DNA of 39,014 nucleotides from Deltaproteobacteria bacterium (GTDB lineage Bacteria > Desulfobacterota > Desulfobulbia > Desulfobulbales > Desulfocapsaceae): contig JAJRQL010000070.1 of NCBI GenBank assembly GCA_024280265.1, positions 1 through 39,014 of the forward strand, given 5' to 3'. Below, one piece after another: positions 1 through 7,814 of the stretch (within the stretch, counting starts at the first letter, position 1; each line of letters opens with the position of its first letter). Under the pieces are notes generated by a model that ran no database searches, was not told the DNA's origin, and saw only the letters and a list, made by a program, of their open reading frames with translations. The translations under genes and the position numbers were made by a program.

Positions 1-55
1 CCTGCCAGCGACGCTGATTGCGTAACCGTTCTGGTTGTTTGACTTTTGAGTTCAT
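1..55 (-). CDS. Partial gene start running off the left edge, unknown
   Basis: On the minus strand an ATG at 55 opens a frame with no stop to the window edge, giving 18 basic residues that begin MNSKVKQPERLRN. An AGAGG ribosome-binding sequence lies about six bases upstream. Another ATG two codons earlier (61) is possible. Too little protein is visible to name a family. The element TGTTTGACTTT occurs twice around the start (near 36 and 67). This could be a chance ORF. Confidence 0.3.
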   Translation of the reverse strand, partial: MNSKVKQPERLRNQRRWQ

Positions 56-127
56 GGGCATCCTCTGTTTGACTTTCAGGTTGCCTTACTGAACCATATT
101 TCTTGTCGGGAAAAAAGATGGGGTTTA

Positions 128-286
128 ATGAGCGCTTACGATAAAACCCTGGGTAAATTCATCCACCAGCCTGATTCGCACTATTTGCACCGTCGTGAAG
201 GATTTACCAAAACATACCATGGCTTATATGGTGCCGATGCAATAGAAGATATCACCAGGGATGCCAGGGAGAAGATAGTCGTCTGA
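128..286 (+). CDS. Small hypothetical protein (52 aa)
   Basis: An ATG preceded by a G-rich stretch (GATGGGG) opens a 52-residue frame rich in charged and aromatic residues, with no signal peptide or membrane segment. I recognise no family. The surroundings (an edge ORF, a truncated duplicate of the acetyltransferase start) look like recombined or decaying DNA, so this may be a fragment of a larger former gene. Confidence 0.35.
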   Translation: MSAYDKTLGKFIHQPDSHYLHRREGFTKTYHGLYGADAIEDITRDAREKIVV

Positions 287-335
287 GGCGACTCGTGTGT
301 GGAAGGGCACCAGGTCAATGATGATGAAAGAAAAC

Positions 336-485
336 ATGGCACGGACAGTTCTCTATAAACTCGAAAATATTTCTCCTGCAGGTCCTGGGATAGATCCCCG
401 CATAGGCGGTAAACTTGAGACCCTTACTGCTCGCCGAGAAAAGTTGGCCATGATCATTGACAGGGTTTTCTGGTTCCGGGCATGA
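336..485 (+). pseudogene. Duplicated start of the acetyltransferase, degenerate downstream
   Basis: From the ATG at 336 the first residues read MARTVLYKL, almost identical to MAQTVLYKL at the start of the GNAT gene at 583. The DNA identity is equally high over about 28 bases, including the preceding C. After this the protein diverges and stops at 485 without any acetyl-CoA-binding motif. A +1 frame continues openly from about 478 to 572, suggesting a frameshifted remnant. I read this as a recombined partial duplicate whose 5' end was copied from, or donated to, the intact gene. A short genuine ORF is less likely. Confidence 0.45.
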
Positions 486-582
486 AGAACGCCTGCACAG
501 CGGCATCAGGATCATGCCCTGGCAAATTTTTCTGCAGAGGTTGTGGAGTGATGAGATCATAAAGTAGGAAGGCAGGAGCAGT

Positions 583-1089
583 ATGGCACAAACGGTTCTC
601 TATAAACTGGCAGCCCCACAACCCGCCAACCCGGTAGTGGAAGCAGCCACTAATGATTTCAGTTTTATCCTCTGGAAACCGTCACTCGGGAAACTCATCC
701 CGCCGGGCAAGGGGAAAAAGTATTTTTTCTACTGGCTGTTTCATTATCTGCGGGTGTTTGGAAACCGGGACTATTCAGCACTTCTGGTGTATAATGGTGA
801 GGTTCTGGCCTCTTCCCTGCTGGTGGTGCCCAGCTATTACAAATGGCCCTTTATGAAGAAAGATGATGTGCAGTTGACCTATGTGCTGACCCGCCCGGAG
901 TACCGGGGCAAGGGGCTGGCTGAACAGGCGGTGCGGTTGGCCATTGCACACAACCAGCACCCTGGCAGAGCTGTCTGGTATGGAACGAATACTGAGAATG
1001 TTGCGTCCGTACGATTGTGTGAGAAGGTGGGGTTTGAGTCTGCAGGGTATGGTTTGAAAAGCGGTTTTTCACTGAACAAGGTTGATTAG
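583..1089 (+). CDS. GNAT-family N-acetyltransferase
   Basis: This 168-residue protein fits the GCN5-related N-acetyltransferase fold. The acetyl-CoA pyrophosphate-binding motif A is seen as RPEYRGKGLAEQAV (about residues 106-119), after a beta strand with LTYVLT. The C-terminal segment NTENVASVRLCEKVGF is the usual motif B region. Such enzymes move an acetyl group from acetyl-CoA to an amine. The glycan context suggests an amino-sugar or lipid-linked sugar substrate, but that is inference. The ATG is preceded by a GGCAGGAGCAG ribosome-binding region. The gene sits three bases before a sulfotransferase-like gene and probably shares its transcript. Confidence 0.85.
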   Translation: MAQTVLYKLAAPQPANPVVEAATNDFSFILWKPSLGKLIPPGKGKKYFFYWLFHYLRVFGNRDYSALLVYNGEVLASSLLVVPSYYKWPFMKKDDVQLTYVLTRPEYRGKGLAEQAVRLAIAHNQHPGRAVWYGTNTENVASVRLCEKVGFESAGYGLKSGFSLNKVD

Positions 1090-1092
1090 ATT

Positions 1093-1783
1093 ATGGTAAA
1101 ACGAATTGTTAAACAAAATATCTTTCTCTACAGGCTGTGGTTTTATTTGTACAGGAAAAACCGTGGGGTCAAAATTTCTTTTTTTGGTGCAGATACCTCT
1201 CTCTATGTTGACGGATATCCCAGGTCCGGGAATACATTCCTGGTTCATCTGATCAAGAACATTTTTCCCGGTATCAACATGGTCCATCATTTTCATGCCA
1301 TTGCCCCAATCAAAATTGCCCTCTCACGCAACATTCCAACCTATATCCTGGCAAGGGCCCCGTCAGAGGCCATCTCTTCCAATTATTTGAAAGAATATTC
1401 AATGTCCCCCCGGGGGGGGGGTACCGAGCTTGGTAAACACCAGGCTGATGTCCGTATTGCTTGCGGAATATCGTGATTACTATGAGTACGCGAACAGGAG
1501 CGCTTTGACAGTGGTAGATTTCAGGGAGGTAAACGAAGATTTTCTGCCGACGGTTCGTGCGGTCAACCAGAGATTCGGCTGTCCTGTTGATGAGGGGCTC
1601 CTGGGTGATATGGTTCAGTTGGAACGTGGGAAGTTTCAGGGCGCTGTTGACACCCTTGGTTCGTCCACCCCGAATCCGGAAAAGGAAAAGCTGAAAGGTC
1701 CGCTTAAGGAAGCACTGCGTACCCTGCCCGATTATGCTGTTGCTGCCAGGTTGTACCAGGAACTCACCGGGACCACGGACTAG
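1093..1783 (+). pseudogene. Sulfotransferase-like gene, frameshifted in a C6G10 tract
   Basis: The N-terminal frame (1093-1476) carries the PAPS 5'-phosphosulfate loop VDGYPRSGNTFLVHLI (about residues 37-52) and a second sulfotransferase-type segment, ILARAPSEAISS. The matching C-terminal half lies in another frame through 1783. The switch falls at 1405-1421, a run of six C followed by ten G. Removing one G joins the halves into a protein of about 229 residues ending TGTTD. Sulfotransferases of this kind transfer sulfate from PAPS to a carbohydrate or lipid; cysC, which makes PAPS, lies at 17718. The break may be a sequencing error, a true pseudogene or a slippage (phase-variation) tract. The next gene begins six bases after the stop. 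Confidence 0.8.
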
Positions 1784-1788
1784 GGCCG

Positions 1789-2880
1789 GTGGAGCGCAAA
1801 AAGCAAAAAATCTGCCTGCTCATCCATTCCCTGTCCCCCGGCGGGATGGAACGGGTTATGTCGCAGCTTGCCGCGTACCTGGCCGGGAAGGAAGAGCTGG
1901 AGGTTCATCTTGTGTTGTACGGCATTACCCGTGAGGTGTTTTACCCCCTACCTGAATCAGTTGTTCTTCACCGGCCGGGGTTTGTCTTTTCCAATGAACG
2001 AAGGACCTGGCACACCATCAAAACCCTGTTTTTCCTGCGCCGAACTGTCAGGGATATTTGCCCGGCAACGGTTCTAAGTTTCGGTGAGATGTGGAACAAC
2101 CTGGTTCTACTTGCCCTGTACAGGTTGGGGGTGCCGGTGTATGTGTCTGACCGGAGTCGGCCCGGCAAGGATCTTGGCCGTTTGCATAACCGTTTAAAAA
2201 AGTGGCTGTATCCGACGGCAGCCGGTTTTATCGCCCAGACAGACAAGGCCAGGGGAATAGCTAGGGAAAACAAACGAAATAGTAATATCCAGGTGATCGG
2301 CAATCCGATCAGGGCAATTGTTCCGGGTAAGCCGGAAGACAAAGAAAACATCGTCCTGACCGTGGGGCGGCTGATCCGGACCAAGCATCTGGATGAATTA
2401 ATCCGGCTCTTTGTCCGGCTGGACAAACCGGACTGGCGCCTGGTGATCGTGGGGGGGGACTCCCAGAAGCAGAATCTTATGGTCGGGCTGCGGGAGCTGG
2501 TGCGGGAACTAAACGCCGAAGACCGGATCGAACTTGCCGGAACCAGATCTGACGTGGATGAATATTACCGGAAGAGTAAAATATTTGCCTTTACCTCCAG
2601 TTCCGAGGGTTTTCCCAACGTTGTGGGCGAGGCCATGTCTGCAGGTCTGCCCGTGATTTCCTTTGACTGTGTGGCCGGGCCGTCCGAGATGATCGAGGAC
2701 GGAAATAACGGCTTTCTGGTACCGGTGTTTGATTACACTAGCTTTGCGGAGAGACTGGTACTGTTGATGGAAGATGCGGAACTGCGTGACAGCCTGGGCA
2801 TTAAGGCGCGGCAGAGTATGGATCGGTTTTCGGTGGAGTCTGTTGGGGAACAGTTTTATTCTTTTATTCTGAACAAGTAG
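1789..2880 (+). CDS. Glycosyltransferase family 4
   Basis: This 363-residue GT-B glycosyltransferase resembles the PglH/PglJ-type enzymes that extend undecaprenyl-linked glycans on the cytoplasmic face. The N-terminal glycine-rich acceptor motif is LLIHSLSPGGMERVM (about residues 9-23). The donor-binding half has VGRLIRTKHLDEL and the family-4 E-x7-E signature in SSEGFPNVVGEAMSAGLPVI (about residues 278-297). I took the GTG at 1789, six bases after the sulfotransferase stop, because the frame then begins directly with the Rossmann strand. The sugar and acceptor cannot be read from sequence. Confidence 0.9.
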   Translation: MERKKQKICLLIHSLSPGGMERVMSQLAAYLAGKEELEVHLVLYGITREVFYPLPESVVLHRPGFVFSNERRTWHTIKTLFFLRRTVRDICPATVLSFGEMWNNLVLLALYRLGVPVYVSDRSRPGKDLGRLHNRLKKWLYPTAAGFIAQTDKARGIARENKRNSNIQVIGNPIRAIVPGKPEDKENIVLTVGRLIRTKHLDELIRLFVRLDKPDWRLVIVGGDSQKQNLMVGLRELVRELNAEDRIELAGTRSDVDEYYRKSKIFAFTSSSEGFPNVVGEAMSAGLPVISFDCVAGPSEMIEDGNNGFLVPVFDYTSFAERLVLLMEDAELRDSLGIKARQSMDRFSVESVGEQFYSFILNK

Positions 2881-2888
2881 ATTCTTCC

Positions 2889-3974
2889 ATGAAACTCCTC
2901 ATAAACACAGCCAGCACCCACAAGGGGGGCAGTATTCAGGTTGCCCGTTCTTTTCTGCAGGAGTGTCGAAAATTTGGTGAGCATGAGTTTCATGTGGTGT
3001 TGGGCACCTCACTTGCACGACTGATTCAAGAAGGTTCCTTTCCTGAGAATTTCTCTTTTTACAGAATTGGTTATCGTCCTGCAACCCGGGTGTTTTCATT
3101 ACGTTCAACCGATTCGTTTCTGCGTAAGATAGAGATGCTGGTGCAGCCTGATGTGGTTTTTACCACTTCCGGACCTTCCTACTGGCGGCCTGCTGTCCCT
3201 CATGTTGCAGGATTTAATCTGCCCCATCATGTATATCCGGATTCCCCGTTCTGGGGAACAGTGTCCCGTGCCAGGAGACTTCGTTGGAAGTTTAAGGGGG
3301 GGCTGATTCGTTATTTTTATAAACGTGATGTGGACGAGTACGTGGTCCAGACCGATGATATCAACCAGCGGCTGCGCAGATTCTGGGGGGTGGACAAGGT
3401 GCACACGGTTTCAAACACCTGCAGTGCATACTATTTTAATCCGCAGTCGGTTCCAGACAAACTGCCCAAAAGAAAAGAAAGCGAATTTCGCCTGCTCACC
3501 CTCTCTGCCTGGTATCCGCATAAACACCTGGCGATTATCCCGCAGGTGGTGGAAAAACTGCCTACCTCAATACAGCACCGGATCCGTTTTGTCCTGACCC
3601 TGCCGGATGATGATTTCACGACACATTTCCCGGTGGAATCAAGAGGAAATATCATCAATATCGGTCCGGTACCCATCGAGGAAGGGGCCGGCCTGTACCG
3701 GGAATGCGATGCCATGTTCCTGCCGACCCTGCTGGAGTGTTTTTCCGCCTCCTATGCCGAGGCCATGGCCATGGAACGACCCATTGTTACCAGTGATCTC
3801 GGTTTTGCCCGCACCGTCTGCGCTGATGCGGCCCTCTATTTTGACCCCATGGATCCGGGAGATATCGCCGCGAAGATATGTTCCCTGGTCGAATCGGAGA
3901 CCGTGCGCCGGAACCTGGCGGAAAAAGGGAAATTGCGGCTGCCTGCCTTTGGTTCGGCCAGGAGCAGAGCTTAA
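2889..3974 (+). CDS. Glycosyltransferase family 4, possibly truncated at its C-terminus
   Basis: This 361-residue GT-B protein has an N-terminal KGGSIQVARSF segment, a donor-domain strand LLTLSAWYPHKHLAII, and a family-4 signature LLECFSASYAEAMAMERPIV (about residues 282-301). It follows the previous glycosyltransferase by eight bases and is probably co-transcribed. The stop codon looks secondary: after TAA at 3972 the same frame continues RYLEICEGL for several codons, as expected of this family's C-terminal helix, so a GAA-to-TAA change is plausible. That extension then runs into an interspersed ACGAAT repeat. The catalytic domain is intact, so the protein may still work. Confidence 0.88.
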   Translation: MKLLINTASTHKGGSIQVARSFLQECRKFGEHEFHVVLGTSLARLIQEGSFPENFSFYRIGYRPATRVFSLRSTDSFLRKIEMLVQPDVVFTTSGPSYWRPAVPHVAGFNLPHHVYPDSPFWGTVSRARRLRWKFKGGLIRYFYKRDVDEYVVQTDDINQRLRRFWGVDKVHTVSNTCSAYYFNPQSVPDKLPKRKESEFRLLTLSAWYPHKHLAIIPQVVEKLPTSIQHRIRFVLTLPDDDFTTHFPVESRGNIINIGPVPIEEGAGLYRECDAMFLPTLLECFSASYAEAMAMERPIVTSDLGFARTVCADAALYFDPMDPGDIAAKICSLVESETVRRNLAEKGKLRLPAFGSARSRA

Positions 3975-4005
3975 CGGTATCTGGAGATTTGTGAAGGACT
4001 TGTCT

Positions 4006-4033
4006 GCCACGAATTACACGAATGAACACGAAT
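4006..4033 (+). repeat. Interspersed ACGAAT repeat, copy A (half element)
   Basis: The 28-base sequence starting GCCACGAATTACACGAATGA matches the left arm of the complete palindromic copy at 7721-7795 essentially base for base. It is made of spaced ACGAAT units. Here only the left arm is present, placed against the 3' end of the glycosyltransferase gene. Confidence 0.75.
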
Positions 4034-4042
4034 AAAAAAAAG

Positions 4043-4191
4043 CAACTATTCAGCAGCACCCATTTTCGTCCGGTCTGGACGCCTCATGTACAGAATCGTA
4101 CACTACGGCGACCCGCCTGAACGAACCTGAGCACTTCTGAACAGTTACAGATCTAAGTTTACCCATATTTTGCGGGGTGCGCTGAATAGTT
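4043..4191. repeat. Small MITE-like element bounded by imperfect inverted repeats
   Basis: AACTATTCAGCAGCACCC at 4044-4061 is matched in inverted orientation by GGGTGCGCTGAATAGTT at 4174-4190, differing by a single-base indel. The enclosed 110 or so bases have no credible ORF. The right end abuts the truncated AbiEii remnant. This resembles a short non-autonomous transposable element or a deletion scar; no transposase or target duplication is visible. Confidence 0.45.
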
Positions 4192-4198
4192 ACTCCCG

Positions 4199-4591
4199 TT
4201 GTCCATTCTGGCAGACAAGATAGTTGCCCTGGCCTTGAGATCGAACCGATTAAAAAATCGCGACTTATGGGATATTGGATGGCTTAAGCAGCAAAATACC
4301 AGTCTACCGCTTAAACTTGTTTCTCGAAAGGTCGCAGACCATGGTCGATCAATCGATGACTTCATAGCATTACTCAATGAACGTGTACACATACTAATGG
4401 ATGAACCAGATGTCAGGGAAACATTTATCCAAGAGATGAGAAGATTCCTACCACCACAGGTGGTCAAAGAAACAGTTGAAAAAAAAGATTTCTGGCAATA
4501 CCTGACGAATTTAATCCAGACAGAAGGAGACCTGACTGTAAACTATCTGGCTGAAGGGAAGGATGGAAGAAAGAGCCACAGTTTTTTTTAG
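4199..4591 (+). pseudogene. AbiEii/AbiGii-type nucleotidyltransferase toxin, C-terminal fragment
   Basis: The 130-residue frame begins ILADKIVALALRSNRLKNRD and continues RDLWDIGWL. That is the pattern of the central and C-terminal part of AbiEii-type (DUF1814) nucleotidyltransferase toxins, where the lysine of the LADK segment lies after the catalytic GS-x-D motif. The catalytic N-terminal half is missing. An in-frame stop lies just upstream (4187) and the only start is a TTG without a ribosome-binding site. No AbiEi-type antitoxin is next to it. I call it a decayed remnant of a toxin-antitoxin or phage-defence module, cut at the inverted-repeat element on its left. Confidence 0.65.
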
Positions 4592-4619
4592 CCACAAACG
4601 ACACGAATGGACACGAATG
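4591..4619 (+). repeat. Interspersed ACGAAT repeat, copy B (diverged half element)
   Basis: GCCACAAACGACACGAATGG and the following ACACGAAT match the left arm of the repeat at 7721 with a few substitutions. It overlaps the stop codon of the AbiEii fragment, another sign of patchwork DNA here. Confidence 0.6.
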
Positions 4620-4673
4620 TTTTCGAAATTCTGGGCCATCTCCGCAAAGAAAATCGAACCAATATTGGCATAG

Positions 4674-4701
4674 TCGTAAAACAGTCCGTACCATTTTACG
4701 A
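4674..4701. promoter_or_regulatory. Inverted repeat upstream of the DUF4143 ATPase
   Basis: TCGTAAAA and TTTTACGA form a perfect 8-bp inverted repeat separated by 12 bases, about 50 bases before the ATPase start. It could be an operator or a hairpin in the leader. There is no further support. Confidence 0.3.
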
Positions 4702-4752
4702 TTATACTAATATTAGGCTTGCATTTTCCTGTGCTGACAGTACCATTAAAGA

Positions 4753-5961
4753 ATGAAAAGGATATATGAACAATTTCTCCTTGAGCATACAAACGAGCAT
4801 CGACAAATGCTCTTTCTTGCGGGGCCAAGACAAGTTGGAAAAACAACAACGGCCAAAACCGTTGCCAGCCAATCAACACGATCTCTATACTTTAACTGGG
4901 ATGTACTGGAACATCGACGACTTATCCTCGCAGGTGCAACTAAGGTTGCTTCCCAGTGTGGATTTGATACCCTGTCAGGCGGTGCCGAAACAGTAATATT
5001 TGATGAAATCCATAAATATCCTAAGTGGAAACTGTTTCTAAAAGGTTTTTTTGATCTGTTTTCTGATAAATGCCAGATCATTGTTACAGGCTCCGGACAC
5101 TTGAATATTTTCAAGGCGGGGGGAGACAGTCTAATGGGGCGCTATTTCCTCTATCATATGCATCCTCTGTCTGTTGCTGAACTACTGAATCAATCAATAC
5201 TTGAGACTGAAATCAGAGCACCGCAAAAATTACCAGAAAAAGACTTCGAAACGCTCCTCACCTTTGGCGGATTTCCAGAGCCATTCTTGTTCAACAATAA
5301 ACGATTTTACAACCGCTGGCGACGCTTACGCACCGACCAGCTGCTCCGTGAGGATCTCCGTGATCTTTCACGTATCCAGGACATCGGACAGGTAGAAATA
5401 CTGGCTGAAAATTTAATACATCAGGCAGGGAGTCTGGTTAATTACAGTACACTCGCAAATTCCATTAATGTAAGTGTTGATACTATTCGCCGCTGGGTCA
5501 GTACCCTGGAGTCACTTTTTTTCTCCTTTTCCATACGTCCCTGGTCTGCAAATATCCCGAAGGCACTGCGTAAACAACCCAAGATTTACCTCTGGGACTG
5601 GAGCCTGATTCCAGATACGGGCCGCAGAAATGAAAATTTCATTGCCTGCCATCTCTTGAAAGCTGCCCAATGGTGGACAGATATTGGCCTTGGGAGCTAT
5701 CAACTCTATTTTATAAGAGACAAGGAGCATCGGGAAGTTGATTTCCTTCTCACGCGTGACAATCAGCCATGGTTGCTCGTTGAAGTAAAATCATCAGGAA
5801 AGGCGGCTTTAAGCCCACACCTTAAAAGGTTCCAGGATAAAACTGGTGCTCCCCACGCTTTACAGGTAGCAATAAATCATGAATATGTTGAGGGAGATTG
5901 TTTTGCACTTCGTTTCCCCGCGATTGTTCCCGCAAAAACATTTCTCTCACAGCTTATCTGA
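4753..5961 (+). CDS. AAA-family ATPase with DUF4143 domain
   Basis: This 402-residue protein shows the usual architecture of AAA_14 plus DUF4143. The N-terminal P-loop GPRQVGKTT lies at about residues 24-32, and Walker B at VIFDEIHKYPKWK. The sensor-like segment IVTGSGHLNIF is followed by LMGRYFLYHMHPLS. The C-terminal DUF4143 half ends with the REVDFLLTRDNQPWLLVEVK nuclease-like beta motif (E/D-x-D-x-L...E-V-K). Function is unknown for the family; many members sit in defence islands or accessory regions, as this one does. The start is the first ATG after an inverted repeat and has only a weak AAAGA ribosome-binding site. It stands alone, with remnants on both sides. Confidence 0.88.
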   Translation: MKRIYEQFLLEHTNEHRQMLFLAGPRQVGKTTTAKTVASQSTRSLYFNWDVLEHRRLILAGATKVASQCGFDTLSGGAETVIFDEIHKYPKWKLFLKGFFDLFSDKCQIIVTGSGHLNIFKAGGDSLMGRYFLYHMHPLSVAELLNQSILETEIRAPQKLPEKDFETLLTFGGFPEPFLFNNKRFYNRWRRLRTDQLLREDLRDLSRIQDIGQVEILAENLIHQAGSLVNYSTLANSINVSVDTIRRWVSTLESLFFSFSIRPWSANIPKALRKQPKIYLWDWSLIPDTGRRNENFIACHLLKAAQWWTDIGLGSYQLYFIRDKEHREVDFLLTRDNQPWLLVEVKSSGKAALSPHLKRFQDKTGAPHALQVAINHEYVEGDCFALRFPAIVPAKTFLSQLI

Positions 5962-6191
5962 GGGAAATTGTAACCGTTCACCAAGGCTAGTGTATTTACG
6001 GTAAGTTACAGGTCTGTAAGGATAAAAAAAGACTGGCTTATTTGATAATATCTGTATGAATGTTGTGAAAAGCACCCCCAGCACAGCATAGCCGTCAAGT
6101 TAAGGATCAACATGTTTAATTATCTTTAATTCAAAAGACGGGAATCTGGCCGCAATTTAAAGGAGTAAAATTCCGGTGACAGTATATAGAA

Positions 6192-6317
6192 CTATTTTTC
6201 AACCACAGAATTCTTCTGTTCAATGCTCGCTTGATGGGTCCACTTTACAAGACCCAAAGCTTTTGGTGGTATTTTATCATCCGTAATTTTAAAAAACCTG
6301 TCAATATATTTATACAT
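6192..6317 (-). CDS. Very small hypothetical protein (41 aa)
   Basis: The minus-strand ATG at 6317 is preceded by AGCAGGAGGATCAT, one of the strongest ribosome-binding sites in this stretch, at ideal spacing. The 41-residue product, MYKYIDRFFK onward, is mixed hydrophilic with a Trp-containing middle (LVKWTH) and no signal or membrane segment. I recognise no family. It could be a genuine small protein, or the surviving 5' end of a larger gene whose remainder was lost beyond 6192. The inverted repeat 35-67 bases upstream is a candidate operator for it. Confidence 0.45.
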   Translation of the reverse strand: MYKYIDRFFKITDDKIPPKALGLVKWTHQASIEQKNSVVEK

Positions 6318-6351
6318 ATGATCCTCCTGCTAACATGACAATCTTTACCGT

Positions 6352-6384
6352 GCAGGTTAAATTTGCGACCATAATTTAACCTGC
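6352..6384. promoter_or_regulatory. Perfect 12-bp inverted repeat (candidate operator or hairpin)
   Basis: GCAGGTTAAATT and AATTTAACCTGC are exact inverted copies around a 9-base spacer. No T-run follows on either strand, which argues against a Rho-independent terminator. It lies just upstream of the 41-aa minus-strand ORF and about 160 bases before the plus-strand glycosyltransferase, a position suited to an operator. Confidence 0.5.
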
Positions 6385-6545
6385 TACTATGCGAAACGTA
6401 TTGCCAACCTCGCCTTTAAACGGGTTATGTAAAATCAGCAGCTAAAAGACACCTGCACTGGCAAAATACCGTATACTTGCGAAGGAAGGTGAGAAGTTAC
6501 TGAAAATTCAAGTTGAAGAACAGTTTTTATGAAGTAAGACACTAA

Positions 6546-7703
6546 ATGAAGATAACTGATCGTAAAATTGTGGTCGTCAACCAGGCGGTCAACTATCTTA
6601 CCGTGGGACTGTGCAACGAGTTTGCGGCCAGATTTGAGCAGGTTGCCCTGATCACCGGCAATGTGCACAGCCAGGGCGAGGAACTGAGCAATGGTATTGA
6701 ACTCTGCTCCATTCACAAATGGCAGGAGACACACGGGGTCTCCAAGGCGCTCAATTACCTGAAGGCCCTGGTCAGGATCTGGTCTCTGCTGCTGTTCCGC
6801 TTTCGCGGCTATGAGGTTTTTTTTATCTCGGTGCCGCCCATGGCCTATCTGCTCAACATTTTTCTCCCTCACCGCTGCAGTAGTATTATCTGGGATGTCT
6901 ATCCCGATATCTTCAAGATCACCGGCATGAAAGAGACCCACCCGGTCTATCGAATCTGGGCCTGGCTGAACCGGATCTCCTTTCGCAAGATGCTTCGCCT
7001 CTTCACCATCGGTGAGCGGATGGCGGACCTGGTGGCTCAGTATGTGGACAGGGAAAAAATCATTATCCAGCCGATCTGGTCGATTTTTCAGAAAAACAAC
7101 AAGGTATCCAGGGATATCAACCCCTTTGTCGAAAAGCACGAATTACATGGGAAATTTATTGTCCAGTACTCCGGAAACATTGGACTTACCCATAAGGTTG
7201 AGGTTATGGTAGAGCTTGCAGAAAGGATGCAGGATCAGCCGCATATTCTCTTTCAGATTATTGGCCGCGGCCCCATGGTTCCAGTTTTGCAAAAGATCGT
7301 TGGGGAGAAACAGCTCACAAACTGTCAGTTTTTACCCTTCCAGTCCGATGAGATGTTCCCCTTCTCCCTTTCTGCTGCTGACCTGGGGATTGTTGTTCTG
7401 GATGAACTCACCTCAAAAGGGAGTGTGCCCAGCAAGTCGTATAACCTGATGAGCTACGGGATTCCGTCTCTCTATATCGCGGCTCCGGATTCTGAGTTAC
7501 ATGATTATGCGCAACGATTCGGTCATGCCGAGTGTTTTCCGGAAAAAGAGCTGGACCGGGCTGTGGAATTTATCCTGCGCCTCAGTCAGGACAAGGAATT
7601 ATATAAGGAAATGTCGGAAAAGAGTCAGGCTGCGGCAGCCAATTTTAAACGGGATAATGCCGGGAAATTTATTGAACGCTATTTAGCTGCGAATGATCAT
7701 TAA
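6546..7703 (+). CDS. Glycosyltransferase family 4 (WbuB-like)
   Basis: This 385-residue GT-B protein resembles the WbuB/WcaI-like family-4 transferases of O-antigen and capsule clusters. The N-terminal acceptor domain starts at KIVVVNQAVNYLTVGLCNEF and contains a membrane-associated stretch around residues 75-120 (LLLFRFRGYEVFFISVPPMA). The donor domain begins near residue 203 with FIVQYSGNIGLTHKVEVM, followed by FQIIGRGP and SAADLGIVVLDELTSKGSVP. The SKSYNLMSYGIPSL segment replaces the canonical E-x7-E region, as in WbuB relatives. It would add a sugar to a lipid-linked glycan on the cytoplasmic side. It opens a new block after the damaged region and is separated from the next gene by a palindromic repeat. 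Confidence 0.88.
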   Translation: MKITDRKIVVVNQAVNYLTVGLCNEFAARFEQVALITGNVHSQGEELSNGIELCSIHKWQETHGVSKALNYLKALVRIWSLLLFRFRGYEVFFISVPPMAYLLNIFLPHRCSSIIWDVYPDIFKITGMKETHPVYRIWAWLNRISFRKMLRLFTIGERMADLVAQYVDREKIIIQPIWSIFQKNNKVSRDINPFVEKHELHGKFIVQYSGNIGLTHKVEVMVELAERMQDQPHILFQIIGRGPMVPVLQKIVGEKQLTNCQFLPFQSDEMFPFSLSAADLGIVVLDELTSKGSVPSKSYNLMSYGIPSLYIAAPDSELHDYAQRFGHAECFPEKELDRAVEFILRLSQDKELYKEMSEKSQAAAANFKRDNAGKFIERYLAANDH

Positions 7704-7720
7704 TTAATGATTTTTTGTTT

Positions 7721-7795
7721 AGCCACGAATTACACGAATGAACACGAATTTTTATTGTTTTCCTTTATTCGTGAATATTCGTGTCATTCGTGGCT
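7721..7795. repeat. Interspersed ACGAAT repeat, copy C (complete palindrome)
   Basis: The left arm AGCCACGAATTACACGAATG is mirrored by a right arm ending GTCATTCGTGGCT, giving a hyphenated palindrome of about 75 bases with an AT-rich centre. Half copies occur at 4006 and 4591. RNA from either strand would fold into a long hairpin, so it may act as a bidirectional terminator or processing site between the flanking genes. Confidence 0.8.
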
Positions 7796-7814
7796 GAAAT
7801 AATGTCTTAAAGAT

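Larger units (their letters stand above)
5962..6545. other. 584-bp intergenic region
   Basis: This AT-rich stretch has no gene of normal size. It contains one 41-codon minus-strand ORF with a strong ribosome-binding site (6192-6317) and a perfect 12-bp inverted repeat (6352-6384), both listed separately. I see no terminator with a T-run after the DUF4143 gene and no recognisable transposase fragment. Confidence 0.6.

Noticed and set aside
3607-4035. 142-codon plus-strand frame overlapping the second glycosyltransferase
   Set aside because: It is an alternative frame of a clearly coding gene and has no domain of its own.
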